From Celerinatantimonas diazotrophica (lineage in GTDB: Bacteria > Pseudomonadota > Gammaproteobacteria > Enterobacterales > Celerinatantimonadaceae), in NCBI RefSeq assembly GCF_004339545.1, contig NZ_SMGD01000011.1, positions 1 to 64,000 on the forward strand: a stretch of DNA of 64,000 nucleotides, read 5' to 3'. The notes under the pieces were generated by a model. It saw nothing but the letters and a program-made list of their open reading frames with translations, did not search any database and was not told the origin of the DNA. A program made the translations under genes and the position numbers. This document shows, one piece after another, positions 28,316 through 37,745 of this stretch. Each line of letters opens with the position of its first letter. Position 1 is the stretch's first letter.

Positions 28316-29482
28316 TTACTCTCCATCTAAACCACGAACAGGTTTTACGGTGCCCCAACTTTTACATGAAGGGCAGTGCCAATACATTGCGTGGCTCGAA
28401 AAGCCGCATTTCTGGCAACGATAACGGGGCCTAATTAACATTTGCCGAGCCACTAAATCTCTGAGCGCCTGAAGACTCTGTCGAGCCTGCCCGGGCTCGG
28501 CTTGCTGCACGTGGTAATCAATTAATTTATGAAAACCTCGCATTGTAGGCCGACGCTTCAGTTCATCTAAAACCATGCGTTGAGCGCTACCAATATTTTC
28601 GTGTTCAATCAACGTCGCTAACTTAAGCGTCACCGAGGCCCCAGCCCCTAGGCGCATCGCTCTTTCTAAATATTCACGAAAGCCACGCTCGTCCACTAAT
28701 CCTTCGTATATTTGTTCAACTAACGGAACATAATCGCTAAGTAAATCGACATCAATCTCTGGCAAATCGTCGATCCAGCGAGAAGCTTCTTTATAACGTT
28801 GCTGCTCAACTAAAAACTGAGCCAGGTGCAGTCTTGCCCGCACACAACGCGAATCATGTTGGAGTGCTTTTCTTAAATAACCTTGGACACGCTTGAAATT
28901 ACCAGAAGTTTCTTCTTCTAAAGCGAGTTCACAGTAGAAATGGGAAATTTGAGTTTGGATATTACTTATCCATTGAGGAGAGATCTGCTCGCCAATGCCA
29001 ATGGCTTTGCGCCATTCTCGAGTCTGCTGATACAAAAAAAGTAAATTTTTGAGCGCATTTTCACTGTGCTCTGGTTCGTTGGTTAATTCAAGCAGTATGC
29101 TCTCAGCTCGATCAAATAAACCAGCGACTTGATAATCTTTCGATAATTGTAACAAAGCTAATTGCCGCTGCTCTACATCTAAATTGGGACGGGCAATTAA
29201 ATTTTGGTGAATACGAATGGCACGGTCGACCTCACCCCGCTGACGGAACAAATTTCCCAATGCCAAATGAGTTTCAATCGTATCAGAATCAACCTGCAAG
29301 AGGTCGATAAACAAATCAACTGCTTTATCTGATTGATCAGATAGCAGCAAATTTAAGCCAGTAACATATTGTCGGGATAACTGGTTAGACTTACGCTTGC
29401 GCTGCTGCCTAACACTACGTTGCCCCATATACCAACCATAAGCAACTGCAACAGGCAACAGTAAGAACAACAATCCAAACAC
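28316..29482 (-). CDS. lapB: LapB (YciM), regulator of lipopolysaccharide synthesis
   Basis: 388 residues. An N-terminal membrane helix (1-20) anchors it in the inner membrane. Several TPR repeats follow (about 45-330), and a C-terminal rubredoxin-like zinc domain has CQKCGF and CPSCKSWG. LapB directs FtsH to degrade LpxC, limiting LPS. The start is GTG, six bases after the lapA stop. It continues into pyrF. Confidence 0.95.
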   Translation of the reverse strand: MFGLLFLLLPVAVAYGWYMGQRSVRQQRKRKSNQLSRQYVTGLNLLLSDQSDKAVDLFIDLLQVDSDTIETHLALGNLFRQRGEVDRAIRIHQNLIARPNLDVEQRQLALLQLSKDYQVAGLFDRAESILLELTNEPEHSENALKNLLFLYQQTREWRKAIGIGEQISPQWISNIQTQISHFYCELALEEETSGNFKRVQGYLRKALQHDSRCVRARLHLAQFLVEQQRYKEASRWIDDLPEIDVDLLSDYVPLVEQIYEGLVDERGFREYLERAMRLGAGASVTLKLATLIEHENIGSAQRMVLDELKRRPTMRGFHKLIDYHVQQAEPGQARQSLQALRDLVARQMLIRPRYRCQKCGFSSHAMYWHCPSCKSWGTVKPVRGLDGE

Positions 29483-29488
29483 GGAATA

Positions 29489-29776
29489 TTAGTCTCCGCT
29501 CTGAATAGATTTCGCTTGTTCTAATTCACGCTGCTGTTTACGATGTTTACGCCGTAAAGACAAAAGTTGCAGGCGAGTTTTTGTATAGAAAAAGCCTAAT
29601 CCAAGGCAAGCAATAACAAATCCAATAATAAACATGATCGCCATTAGCCAAGATACTCGCAAATCAGAGCTTGCAACCAAATAGTGAACAGAAACTAATT
29701 GGTCATTCTGTGCCCCAATTGCTAAAGCTAAAACAAAAAAGACGATCACTACCACCAGAATAACTAATGCCTTCAA
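29489..29776 (-). CDS. lapA: LapA (YciS), LPS assembly membrane protein
   Basis: 95 residues. Two hydrophobic segments (about 1-22 and 42-65) and a basic coiled C-terminus match the LapA/DUF1049 family. It is always next to lapB, as here. Function is less clear than for LapB. Confidence 0.92.
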   Translation of the reverse strand: MKALVILVVVIVFFVLALAIGAQNDQLVSVHYLVASSDLRVSWLMAIMFIIGFVIACLGLGFFYTKTRLQLLSLRRKHRKQQRELEQAKSIQSGD

Positions 29777-29840
29777 TGACGCTCTCCCAAGAATAAACCC
29801 GGTTCACCTTCATCGCTGGGCAAAGTGGAAACCGGTTAAA

Positions 29841-30134
29841 TTATCGCGGTGTCGTATTAAGATTTACACGCTCACGCAACTCTTTGCCAGGCTTAAAATG
29901 TGGAACATATTTGCCTGTAAGCTCAACCTTCTCTCCAGTTTTGGGATTACGGCCAACACGCGGAGCTCGATAATGTAAAGAAAAACTGCCAAAACCTCGA
30001 ATTTCTATACGATCCCCATCTTGCAATGAACTTGCCATCTGCTCGAGAATCTCTTTAATAGCTAACTCAATATCTTTAGCAGAAAGATTCATATATTTTG
30101 TTGCTAGCCGTTCTATCAGGTCAGATTTGGTCAT
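29841..30134 (-). CDS. ihfB: Integration host factor beta subunit
   Basis: 97 residues beginning [14 protein letters not shown]. The DNA-bending arm [21 protein letters not shown] with the conserved proline is intact. IHF bends DNA; this matters for sigma-54 promoters such as those of the nif genes, where it brings activators to the polymerase. The start was set from the family; an ATG two codons upstream is also possible. It follows rpsA, as in E. coli. Confidence 0.96.
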   Translation of the reverse strand: MTKSDLIERLATKYMNLSAKDIELAIKEILEQMASSLQDGDRIEIRGFGSFSLHYRAPRVGRNPKTGEKVELTGKYVPHFKPGKELRERVNLNTTPR

Positions 30135-30182
30135 ATGCACCCCGAAAGCAATGATTAAAGAACTACTCTCAGTTTAGAATGG

Positions 30183-30213
30183 AATCAGGGGAGATCCAAG
30201 ATCCCCCTGAATT
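30183..30213 (-). terminator. Hairpin between rpsA and ihfB
   Basis: TCAGGGG and CCCCTGA with inner GATC/GATC form a long stem-loop. There is no good T tract on the minus strand, so it may be an mRNA end-protecting or attenuating hairpin rather than a full terminator. Confidence 0.5.
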
Positions 30214-30220
30214 TTCACGT

Positions 30221-31894
30221 TTATTCGCCTTTTGCGGCTGCTTTAAACGCTTCGGCCATAGCATTACCAATCTGCGCATCATCCTGCGCATTCAGGCTAG
30301 CCATTGCTTCTTTTTCATCAGCTTCGTCTTTCGCACGGATAGACAGGCTAATGGTACGGTTTTTACGGTCTACACCAACAAATTTAGCGTTAACGCTGTC
30401 ACCGACAGATAAAACAGTTGAAGCATCTTCAACACGTTCGCGAGAAAGATCTGCAACTCGAATGTAGCCTTCAACACTATCAGCTAATTCAACTGTAGCA
30501 CCTTTAGCATCAACTGCGCTAACTGTACCTTCAACAATAACACCTTTTTTCAAATTATCCAGATAGTTATTGAATGGGTCAGCAGCTAACTGTTTAACAC
30601 CGAGGCTAATCCGTTCACGTTCTGCATCAACTTGCAGGACAACAGCTTCGATTTCGTCGCCTTTTTTGTATTCACGAACGGCTTCTTCACCTGGAGTGTT
30701 CCAACTGATATCTGACAAGTGAACCAAGCCATCGATACCGCCTTCTAAACCAATGAAGATACCGAAATCAGTGATTGATTTAATCTTACCACTAACACGG
30801 TCGCCTTTAGCGTGATTCTCAGCAAATGAATCCCAAGGATTAGCTTTACACTGTTTCAAGCCCAAAGAGATACGACGACGTTCTTCATCGATATCCAGAA
30901 CCATGACTTCAACCACATCACCAACGTTAACAACTTTAGATGGGTGGATGTTTTTGTTAGTCCAATCCATTTCTGAAACGTGAACTAAGCCTTCGACACC
31001 GTCTTCGATTTCAACGAAGCAACCATAATCAGTCAGGTTAGTGACGCGACCTTCCAGACGAGTACCTTCAGGATAACGGCTAGCAATTGCTACCCATGGA
31101 TCTTCACCCAGTTGTTTCAGACCCAGCGATACACGAGTCCGTTCACGGTCAAATTTCAGAACTTTAACATTGATTTCATCACCAACGTTAACGATTTCAC
31201 TTGGGTGTTTAACCCGTTTCCAAGCCATATCAGTAATATGCAACAAGCCATCTACGCCGCCCAAATCAACAAATGCGCCGTAATCAGTAAGGTTCTTAAC
31301 GATACCTTTGACTTCTTGGCCTTCTTGCAGATTTTCCAGTAGCTGTTCACGTTCTGCACTGTGTTCTTTTTCAATTACAGCACGACGAGATACAACGACG
31401 TTGTTACGTTTCTGATCCAGCTTGATAACTTTGAATTCTAGCTCTTTGCCTTCCAGGTGAGATGTGTCACGTACAGGACGAACATCAACCAAGGAACCAG
31501 GCAAGAATGCTCGGATATTGTTTACTTCAACAGTAAAGCCACCTTTCACTTTGCCGTTGATAACGCCAGTAACAGTCGCTTGCTCTTCGTATGCAGCTTC
31601 CAACTGTACCCAAGCTTCATGGCGTTTAGCTTTCTCGCGAGACAGAATCGTCTCACCGAAACCATCTTCCACCGCGTCCAGAGCTACATCAACTTCCTGA
31701 CCAACTTCAACTTCCAGTTCGCCGGCGCTGTTTTTGAATTGCTCTGCAGGGATTGCAGACTCGGATTTCAGGCCTGCATCAACCAGAACCATACCGTTCT
31801 GAATGGCAACCACAGTACCTTTAACAATCGAACCAGAACGAAATTCCAGATCGTGAAGAGATTCTTCAAAGAGTTGAGCAAAAGATTCAGTCAT
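30221..31894 (-). CDS. rpsA: Ribosomal protein S1
   Basis: 557 residues, as in E. coli. Six S1 RNA-binding domains can be followed by their G-x-V-x-x-[IL]-x-x-[YF]-G-x-[FI]-[VI] pattern (for example [12 protein letters not shown] and [12 protein letters not shown]). It brings mRNA to the 30S subunit. I start at [11 protein letters not shown] (31894); the in-frame upstream GTG/ATG extension is not part of the family. Confidence 0.97.
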   Translation of the reverse strand: MTESFAQLFEESLHDLEFRSGSIVKGTVVAIQNGMVLVDAGLKSESAIPAEQFKNSAGELEVEVGQEVDVALDAVEDGFGETILSREKAKRHEAWVQLEAAYEEQATVTGVINGKVKGGFTVEVNNIRAFLPGSLVDVRPVRDTSHLEGKELEFKVIKLDQKRNNVVVSRRAVIEKEHSAEREQLLENLQEGQEVKGIVKNLTDYGAFVDLGGVDGLLHITDMAWKRVKHPSEIVNVGDEINVKVLKFDRERTRVSLGLKQLGEDPWVAIASRYPEGTRLEGRVTNLTDYGCFVEIEDGVEGLVHVSEMDWTNKNIHPSKVVNVGDVVEVMVLDIDEERRRISLGLKQCKANPWDSFAENHAKGDRVSGKIKSITDFGIFIGLEGGIDGLVHLSDISWNTPGEEAVREYKKGDEIEAVVLQVDAERERISLGVKQLAADPFNNYLDNLKKGVIVEGTVSAVDAKGATVELADSVEGYIRVADLSRERVEDASTVLSVGDSVNAKFVGVDRKNRTISLSIRAKDEADEKEAMASLNAQDDAQIGNAMAEAFKAAAKGE

Positions 31895-31956
31895 GTTTAA
31901 TTTTACATATATAAAAACGACCATCTAGCTATCCCGCTAAATGGGGTTATTTCAAC

Positions 31957-31982
31957 AACTTGCAAAATCCATTTTGCAAGTT
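31957..31982. repeat. Perfect inverted repeat in the cmk-rpsA gap
   Basis: AACTTGCAAAAT and ATTTTGCAAGTT are separated by two bases. It lies in the leader of rpsA, 60 bases before its start. It could be an RNA hairpin or a DNA operator; no T tract follows, so a terminator is unlikely. Confidence 0.55.
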
Positions 31983-31998
31983 TCCAATTCCCGAAAAA

Positions 31999-32682
31999 TT
32001 ATCGGGTTAGTTTTGAGTCGATAAAAGCAAAAGCTTGTGTAACGACATCCTCAATACTAAGGTTAGAAGAATCGATCACTAATGCATCTGCTGCTGGCAC
32101 TAACGGAGCAACAGCTCGATTGCGATCACGATCATCTCTTATCTTAATATCATTTAAAAGGCTTTCAACGTTAACATTAATGCCATTCGCTTGCAACTGG
32201 TTATAGCGACGTTTTGCTCGCACGGTTGGGCTAGCATCCAGAAAGATCTTTACTCTGGCCTCAGGGAACACAATCGTTCCCATATCTCGTCCATCAGCAA
32301 CTAACCCTGGGGGCTGGCGGAATGCTCGTTGCCGACGTAATAAGGCTTCACGAACCCGTGGAAATGCAGCAATTTTAGATGCCGTTTCACCTGTTTTTTC
32401 CAAGCGTAACTCATCAGAAACATTTTCCCCTTCAAGGATGACCCGCACCAGCGAATCGGTACGCTCAAAACGAACATCCAGGTGAGCCGCTACTAGACAA
32501 AGCGAGTCTTCATCATCAATGTTGACTTTGTGATGCAAAGCAGCCAATGCCAAAACTCGATAAATTGCACCACTATCAAGTAAGTGATACCCAAGCTTGC
32601 TGGCAATTCTCGCACATAACGTTCCTTTCCCTACGCCACTTGGCCCATCAACAGTAATTACGACAGGCAGTTGCTCAGCCAT
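31999..32682 (-). CDS. cmk: Cytidylate kinase
   Basis: 227 residues. The P-loop GPSGVGKGT (about 13-21), the CMP-binding [10 protein letters not shown] (near residue 130) and the R-x-x-R-D-x-x-R lid region (DDRDRNR) are intact. It phosphorylates CMP and dCMP. It is followed by rpsA and ihfB, the typical order. Confidence 0.96.
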   Translation of the reverse strand: MAEQLPVVITVDGPSGVGKGTLCARIASKLGYHLLDSGAIYRVLALAALHHKVNIDDEDSLCLVAAHLDVRFERTDSLVRVILEGENVSDELRLEKTGETASKIAAFPRVREALLRRQRAFRQPPGLVADGRDMGTIVFPEARVKIFLDASPTVRAKRRYNQLQANGINVNVESLLNDIKIRDDRDRNRAVAPLVPAADALVIDSSNLSIEDVVTQAFAFIDSKLTR

Positions 32683-32828
32683 GGAACCTCCATCAATTAA
32701 TCAAGCATTTGAGCCTATTATACGGATTTCCCTCTTCGAAGGCAGTGTCTAAAGCAATTGATTTTGCTTGACGCATCACCACCAGCACTTCTAAATTAGG
32801 ATAATGAGCGATTTTAATTGGCCAATTC

Positions 32829-34127
32829 ATGGTAGTAGATGATAAAACTGTTGCTTGGCAACATCGATTTAACGAAAGTCTGCCACCTCGTGAGCATGAC
32901 CCTCGAAGCCCTTGGCAAAGAGACCGAGGACGAATTTTACATTCAGCCGCTTTTCGTCGATTACAAAATAAGACACAAGTTTTAAGTATCGGTTATAACG
33001 ATTTTTATCGAACCCGCCTGACTCATTCATTGGAAGTGGCCCAGATTGGTACCGGAATCATCAGTCAGTTGGCGCAGATGCCTGATTCAGCAGTGCCGTT
33101 AGCCGATCCGGCATTAATTGAAGGTATCTGCTTAGCTCATGATATTGGGCATCCCCCATTTGGCCATGGCGGCGAAATTGCTCTTAATTACATGATGCGC
33201 AATCACGGTGGTTTCGAAGGAAATGCACAAACTTTCCGGATCCTAACCAAGCTTGAACCATATACTAAAGAGCATGGGATGAATTTGACTCGGCGGACAT
33301 TGCTCGGAGTGTGTAAATATCCGGTATCTATTGATGTACTGACTCGAAAAAATCCTCCAAGTGCAGTTGCCAACTTTCGCCAACTTAAAGCCTCTGACTG
33401 GCTTCCGGCTAAAGGGCTCTATCAAGATGATAATGCCCAATACGACTGGCTGATCACTCCCCTTGAACCAACCGACCTTGCTTACCTGCAGATGGTCCGT
33501 GGTGATGGCATAACAACACATCGGAAAACGTGCCATAAATCATTCGACTGCTCCATTATGGAACTAGCTGACGATATTGCTTATGGGGTTCATGATCTAG
33601 AAGACGCAATTGTTATGAATCTATTGAACCGCGAGCTTTGGCAAGAACATGTCGTTGATAATATAAAATCTATAGGGCCATGTTGGCTCAGCGAACATAT
33701 TGATGAAATGACCGCACAACTGTTCAGTGGCCACCATTATGCACAGAAAAATGCAATAGGAGCCTTAGTTAATGCATTCATCACTGCAATCGATATCGCT
33801 TATGATGAAGCGGTTAAGGAACCTCTGCTGGCTTACCAAGCTAAATTACGAGAACCATACTGCAGTGGTTTGAATTATTTAAAACAGTTTGTCCTGCATT
33901 ATGTCATTCGCACACCAGATATCGAGCAAATCCGTTATCGCGGACAACAAACAGTAATGGAGCTTTTTGAAGCCTTTAGCAGCGATCCCTTGCGGCTACT
34001 CCCTTTAAATACCCAAGAACGGTGGTTAAAAGCTCAGCAGGATAATCCTTACCGAGTAATTGCAGATTATATTGCCGGAATGACCGACGATTATGCACTT
34101 AAACTACATCAACGTTTATTTGGATAA
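32829..34127 (+). CDS. dGTPase family protein (anti-phage dGTPase type)
   Basis: 432 residues, an HD-domain triphosphohydrolase. The metal site is visible as H66 (RLTHSLEVAQIG), HD at 104-105 (LAHDIGHPPFGHGGE) and an aspartate later (ELADDIAYGVHDLED). It turns dGTP into deoxyguanosine and triphosphate. Proteins of this length and subgroup from Shewanella and Vibrio are annotated as anti-phage deoxyguanosine triphosphatases, which starve phages of dGTP. The ATG has no clear ribosome-binding site. It is divergent from cmk. Confidence 0.85.
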   Translation: MVVDDKTVAWQHRFNESLPPREHDPRSPWQRDRGRILHSAAFRRLQNKTQVLSIGYNDFYRTRLTHSLEVAQIGTGIISQLAQMPDSAVPLADPALIEGICLAHDIGHPPFGHGGEIALNYMMRNHGGFEGNAQTFRILTKLEPYTKEHGMNLTRRTLLGVCKYPVSIDVLTRKNPPSAVANFRQLKASDWLPAKGLYQDDNAQYDWLITPLEPTDLAYLQMVRGDGITTHRKTCHKSFDCSIMELADDIAYGVHDLEDAIVMNLLNRELWQEHVVDNIKSIGPCWLSEHIDEMTAQLFSGHHYAQKNAIGALVNAFITAIDIAYDEAVKEPLLAYQAKLREPYCSGLNYLKQFVLHYVIRTPDIEQIRYRGQQTVMELFEAFSSDPLRLLPLNTQERWLKAQQDNPYRVIADYIAGMTDDYALKLHQRLFG

Positions 34128-34152
34128 AAAAGCCCGGCCAAAATGACCGGGC
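34126..34152 (-). terminator. Terminator after the GAF gene
   Basis: On the minus strand GCCCGG and CCGGGC form a stem followed by six T residues. It ends the minus-strand GAF gene and directly abuts the stop of the convergent dGTPase gene. Confidence 0.8.
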
Positions 34153-34188
34153 AAGCTAGGGACATCTCGCATTACGCAAGATCTAACA

Positions 34189-34632
34189 TCATAAATCAGC
34201 CTGATCGGGAGATAAGTTATAGTGAACGTAATCTCCGGCCATCATTTCCACCAAGAACAGATCATGAGCTGAAAATCCTTCACTTTTACGCTCAGTGGAA
34301 CTAAAACTCAATGTTCCAAACACCGCATCGCGTACGATGAGAGGGAAGCCAATATAAGCCTGGATAGATGTTGCAATTTCTATATTGCCCAGGCGAAATT
34401 GTTCCCGAAAGCCAGCTGGCGCATTGTAAGTGACACAGTTGCGTTCAACCATGACCTGATTACAAAATGTATTCGAACGGTCATAACTATCGCCAGAGAC
34501 GACTAAATCACAACGGTCAGCATGATGCACAACGGTCAGATGACGCCCACAACAAACGGTCACGATACCGCTTTGCATACCCAACGCCTGACACCCATCG
34601 TTTAGCCAATTATTCCAGTCCATCATATCCAT
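34189..34632 (-). CDS. GAF-domain protein
   Basis: 147 residues, essentially one GAF domain. The middle (NCVTYNAPAGFREQ, then IQAYIGFPLIVRDAVFGTLSFSS) has the usual GAF pattern of a ligand pocket with the G-x-P-L and F-G-T-L-x-F segments. No output domain is present. What it senses is unknown. It is alone, between the dGTPase and sanA. Confidence 0.75.
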   Translation of the reverse strand: MDMMDWNNWLNDGCQALGMQSGIVTVCCGRHLTVVHHADRCDLVVSGDSYDRSNTFCNQVMVERNCVTYNAPAGFREQFRLGNIEIATSIQAYIGFPLIVRDAVFGTLSFSSTERKSEGFSAHDLFLVEMMAGDYVHYNLSPDQADL

Positions 34633-34790
34633 CTACCTCATCGCAGGTTCTGAGCTTATAGATACAAAGGTCATGCCAAATTTCATTAAATTTTCATAAA
34701 TAGTTATAACTTACTTATTTATCGATAATTTTTAATAATTAATTTATCTAAAACGTGTTTTAACAGAAAGATGTTAAATATTTACATGTT

Positions 34791-34831
34791 GCAATTTGCA
34801 ATTACAAAGCCGGGATAAATTTGCAAATTGC
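34791..34831. repeat. Inverted repeat downstream of sanA
   Basis: GCAATTTGCAA (34791-34801) and TTGCAAATTGC (34821-34831) are perfect complements around a 19-base spacer. It lies 16 bases after the sanA stop in an AT-rich interval with no other feature. It may be a weak terminator or a protein site. Confidence 0.4.
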
Positions 34832-34847
34832 TATAGTTTTAAGTGAG

Positions 34848-35486
34848 TTAATTAAACATGGCACGCCATGGCCGGAGAATGTATAGCTCAACGACTGCCC
34901 ATGTTCGAGCCAGTACTTCTCTTAGACGTGTACGCCAGTAATAGTCAAATGGCGCATCTGCAGCAATTAATCCAACGCAATCAAGTTTAAAATAGCGCGC
35001 AATAAACAATGCTCTTGCCAAATGAAACCGCTGGGAAATAATAATAAGATGGGTTTGACCAAACACCATTTTGGCATGCTCTATCGAATCAAGCGTTCGA
35101 AAACCAGCATTATCGATTTCGATGATATTGCCGGGAACACCTCGTTTGACGAGATCATTATACATCGTCCGGGGTTCATTGTAGTAACGAGATGCCCGGT
35201 CACCACTCACTAGGATATGTTTAATTTTCCCTTGCCGGTACAAAGCAACCGCCTTTAGAACTCGGTTCATATAAAACGGATTTAATCGTTTACCGACATA
35301 CTTCGAGGTTCCCAAGACCAAAGCCGTGGGTTCCGCCGGTACATTTTTAACGCTCTTATACACAAATGCCTGAGTTGACCAGCGCATATATTGATCAATA
35401 CCGACCAAGATGACCATAACCATTAAAACAGTCACACCTAGCCATCTCAAAGGACGCTTTAGTTGCAATCGGCCTCCCCATGTCAC
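34848..35486 (-). CDS. sanA: SanA/ElyC/YdcF family envelope protein
   Basis: 212 residues. One N-terminal membrane helix (about 15-33) precedes a DUF218 domain with VLGTSKYV, SGDRASRYYNEP and IIISQRFHLARALFIA, which match E. coli SanA. SanA helps the cell-envelope barrier and vancomycin resistance at high temperature. The start shown is GTG, with little leader before it because the gene lies right next to a hairpin and a miniature element; a TTG six codons further in is an alternative. Confidence 0.87.
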   Translation of the reverse strand: MTWGGRLQLKRPLRWLGVTVLMVMVILVGIDQYMRWSTQAFVYKSVKNVPAEPTALVLGTSKYVGKRLNPFYMNRVLKAVALYRQGKIKHILVSGDRASRYYNEPRTMYNDLVKRGVPGNIIEIDNAGFRTLDSIEHAKMVFGQTHLIIISQRFHLARALFIARYFKLDCVGLIAADAPFDYYWRTRLREVLARTWAVVELYILRPWRAMFN

Positions 35487-35493
35487 CCAAAAT

Positions 35494-35517
35494 AAAAAGC
35501 CCCAGCTATTTAGGGGC
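35494..35517 (-). terminator. Terminator between oppF and sanA
   Basis: On the minus strand GGGGC...GCCCC with a 9-base loop is followed by TTTTTATTTT. It lies about 240 bases after oppF and 8 bases before the sanA start codon. It overlaps the end of the miniature element described at 35511-35735, which may have brought it. Confidence 0.7.
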
Positions 35518-35735
35518 CGTGTTGACCATCACTGATGGTTTTCCAGCGATTAAGCGATCATTTAAACATGATAGATGCGCTATCACCTTAGATTCTGAAC
35601 AATCGCCTACTAATCAGAAGGATGATGTGTACACACTCTAAAACTTTAATACTTCCGATGAGTTAACTCAACTATCGTCAGCATTTGGTTCTAGGTGACT
35701 AACATTAACCTGTTTCGGTCAACACGCCCTAAGAC
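35511..35735. mobile_element. Candidate miniature inverted-repeat element
   Basis: The left end TTTAGGGGCCGTGTTGACC and the inverse of the right end CTTAGGGCGTGTTGACC agree except for two extra bases and one change. The latter also resembles the IS end at 183. The 190 bases between hold no open frame and no obvious other feature. It fills most of the interval between sanA and oppF. Confidence 0.6.
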
Positions 35736-35758
35736 TTCAAGCTTATCGCGAAAAATAT

Positions 35759-36745
35759 TTAGATACTCACACGCCAGCATGCAACCTGATGAGAAGTTCC
35801 CTTCAATTTTGGCTTTTCCTTAGCACATTCATCTGTAGCAATCGGGCAACGTGTTCTAAATACACATCCAGAAGGCGGATTGATCGGTGATGGTAACTCA
35901 CCTTCAAGCAATTCAATTGATTTACCTCGCTCCAAATCAGGATCTGGAATAGGTACAGCTGTCATCAACGCCTTAGTATAAGGGTGTGTCGGATTATCAA
36001 ACAACTCTGCTGACGTCCCAGTTTCCATCGCATTACCTAAGTACATCACTAAAACGCGATCAGAAATATGCTTCACGACTGACAGATCATGTGCAATAAA
36101 GATGAGACTTAATCCCATCTCTTGCTGAACTTCTTTGAGTAAGTTCACAACCTGCGCCTGAATTGAAACATCAAGGGCAGAAACGGGCTCATCGCAGATC
36201 ACCATTTTCGGTTCGAGAATCAGCGCTCGAGCAATCCCAATACGCTGGCATTGGCCACCTGAAAACTCATGCGGATAACGGTTAATCAAGTTAGGAAGCA
36301 AACCAACTCGCATCATCATCGACTTCACTTTGTCTTTCACTTCACGTTTTGACAAATTTGGATGAAAGGTTTTAAGTGGCTCAGCAATAATTTCACCGAT
36401 GGTCATTCGCGGATTCAGAGACGCCAGCGGATCCTGAAAAATCATCTGAATATCTTTACGGGTTTGGTGAAGCGCTTTAGCACTAACTTTGGTCAAATCT
36501 TGCCCTAACCAAACGACTTTACCACCTCGAGCTCCCACTAGACCAATAATAGCCCTAGCAAAAGTTGACTTACCACAACCAGACTCACCGACGACACCGA
36601 GTGTTTCACCTTCAATCAAACGAACCGAAACCCCGTCAACAGCCTTTAGTGTACTAGGTTTCGCCCACGGCCAGCCCCGACTACTTTTGATGTCGAAATA
36701 CACCTTCAAATCTTCGACATCTAATAAAACTTTCTTATCGCTCAT
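35759..36745 (-). CDS. oppF: Oligopeptide ABC transporter ATPase OppF
   Basis: 328 residues. Walker A GESGCGKST (near residue 55), signature FSGGQCQRIG and Walker B ICDEPVSALD are intact. The C-terminal oligopeptide-transporter region has three cysteines around CVFRTRCPIATDEC, the site of an iron-sulfur cluster in the OppD/F family. I start at ATG 36745 with GGAGAG six bases upstream; it overlaps the oppD stop (ATGA). Confidence 0.95.
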   Translation of the reverse strand: MSDKKVLLDVEDLKVYFDIKSSRGWPWAKPSTLKAVDGVSVRLIEGETLGVVGESGCGKSTFARAIIGLVGARGGKVVWLGQDLTKVSAKALHQTRKDIQMIFQDPLASLNPRMTIGEIIAEPLKTFHPNLSKREVKDKVKSMMMRVGLLPNLINRYPHEFSGGQCQRIGIARALILEPKMVICDEPVSALDVSIQAQVVNLLKEVQQEMGLSLIFIAHDLSVVKHISDRVLVMYLGNAMETGTSAELFDNPTHPYTKALMTAVPIPDPDLERGKSIELLEGELPSPINPPSGCVFRTRCPIATDECAKEKPKLKGTSHQVACWRVSI

Positions 36746-37716
36746 TTGCAACTCTCCTCATGCCAATCCCAGAAACACGCTCGTTGCCGACCATGATCAA
36801 ACTCAAGTAGCTCTGGAGTTTCGCGAGAGCATTGGGGCATGACTCGTTCGCAACGTTCCTGAAAAGGGCACCCTTTAGGTAAGCGCAATAAATTAGGCGG
36901 ATTACCCGGGATAGTTGGCAAAATATCCCCCTGTGAATCAAGCCGAGGAATAGCTTTTAATAAACCAGCGCTATATGGATGTGAAGGAGAATAAAATACT
37001 TCCTTAGAAGTCCCGTATTCCATCGTCCGGCCAGCATACATCACCAGCACTTTGTCACAGATACCGGCAACCACACCTAAGTCATGAGTAATCATGATAA
37101 TTGCTGTGTTGAAATCATCTTTTAGCTCATTCAACAATTGCATGATCTGTGCTTGCACTGTCACATCCAATGCGGTAGTCGGTTCATCAGCAATCAATAG
37201 CTGCGGACGACACAATAGCGCCATTGCAATCATGACGCGCTGACGCATCCCCCCGGAAAATTCGTGCGGATACATATTCATGCGCTTACGTGACTCAGGC
37301 ATTTTTACCGCATCTAGCATTTTGACTGATTCAGCATATGCCGTGCGTTTATCCATACCTTTGTGCAATTTTAATACCTCAATGAGTTGCTCCCCTACTT
37401 TCATATAAGGATTTAAACTTGTCATTGGGTCTTGGAAGATCATTGCAATCTTTTCAGCACGGATCTTATTTAGTTTCTTTTCTGGGAGATTCAAAATCTC
37501 CCGTCCTTCGAAATTAGCGCTACCAGAGATGATCCCATTGGAAGCAAGTAATCCCATCAGCGCAAATGCGGTCTGGCTTTTACCGGAACCAGACTCACCT
37601 ACAATTCCTAAGGTTTCACCAGCCTTGAGGCTAAAATTTAAATCATTCACTGCGGTAACCGTGCCATCCGGCGTTGAAAATTCAACTCGCAGATCTTTTA
37701 CTTCTAATAAATTCAT
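36742..37716 (-). CDS. oppD: Oligopeptide ABC transporter ATPase OppD
   Basis: 324 residues. Walker A GESGSGKSQ (near residue 40), signature FSGGMRQRV and Walker B LIADEPTTALD are present, with the C-terminal cysteine-containing region CPFQERCERVMPQC. It powers peptide uptake with OppF. It overlaps oppF by four bases. Confidence 0.95.
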   Translation of the reverse strand: MNLLEVKDLRVEFSTPDGTVTAVNDLNFSLKAGETLGIVGESGSGKSQTAFALMGLLASNGIISGSANFEGREILNLPEKKLNKIRAEKIAMIFQDPMTSLNPYMKVGEQLIEVLKLHKGMDKRTAYAESVKMLDAVKMPESRKRMNMYPHEFSGGMRQRVMIAMALLCRPQLLIADEPTTALDVTVQAQIMQLLNELKDDFNTAIIMITHDLGVVAGICDKVLVMYAGRTMEYGTSKEVFYSPSHPYSAGLLKAIPRLDSQGDILPTIPGNPPNLLRLPKGCPFQERCERVMPQCSRETPELLEFDHGRQRACFWDWHEESCK

Positions 37717-37745
37717 GGTTATTCCTTCGTTACCGAGCTGCTGAT

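Noticed and set aside
31457-31900. Plus-strand open frame of 147 residues inside rpsA
   Set aside because: It is a mirror of the S1 gene; the sequence shows no domain and has no RBS.
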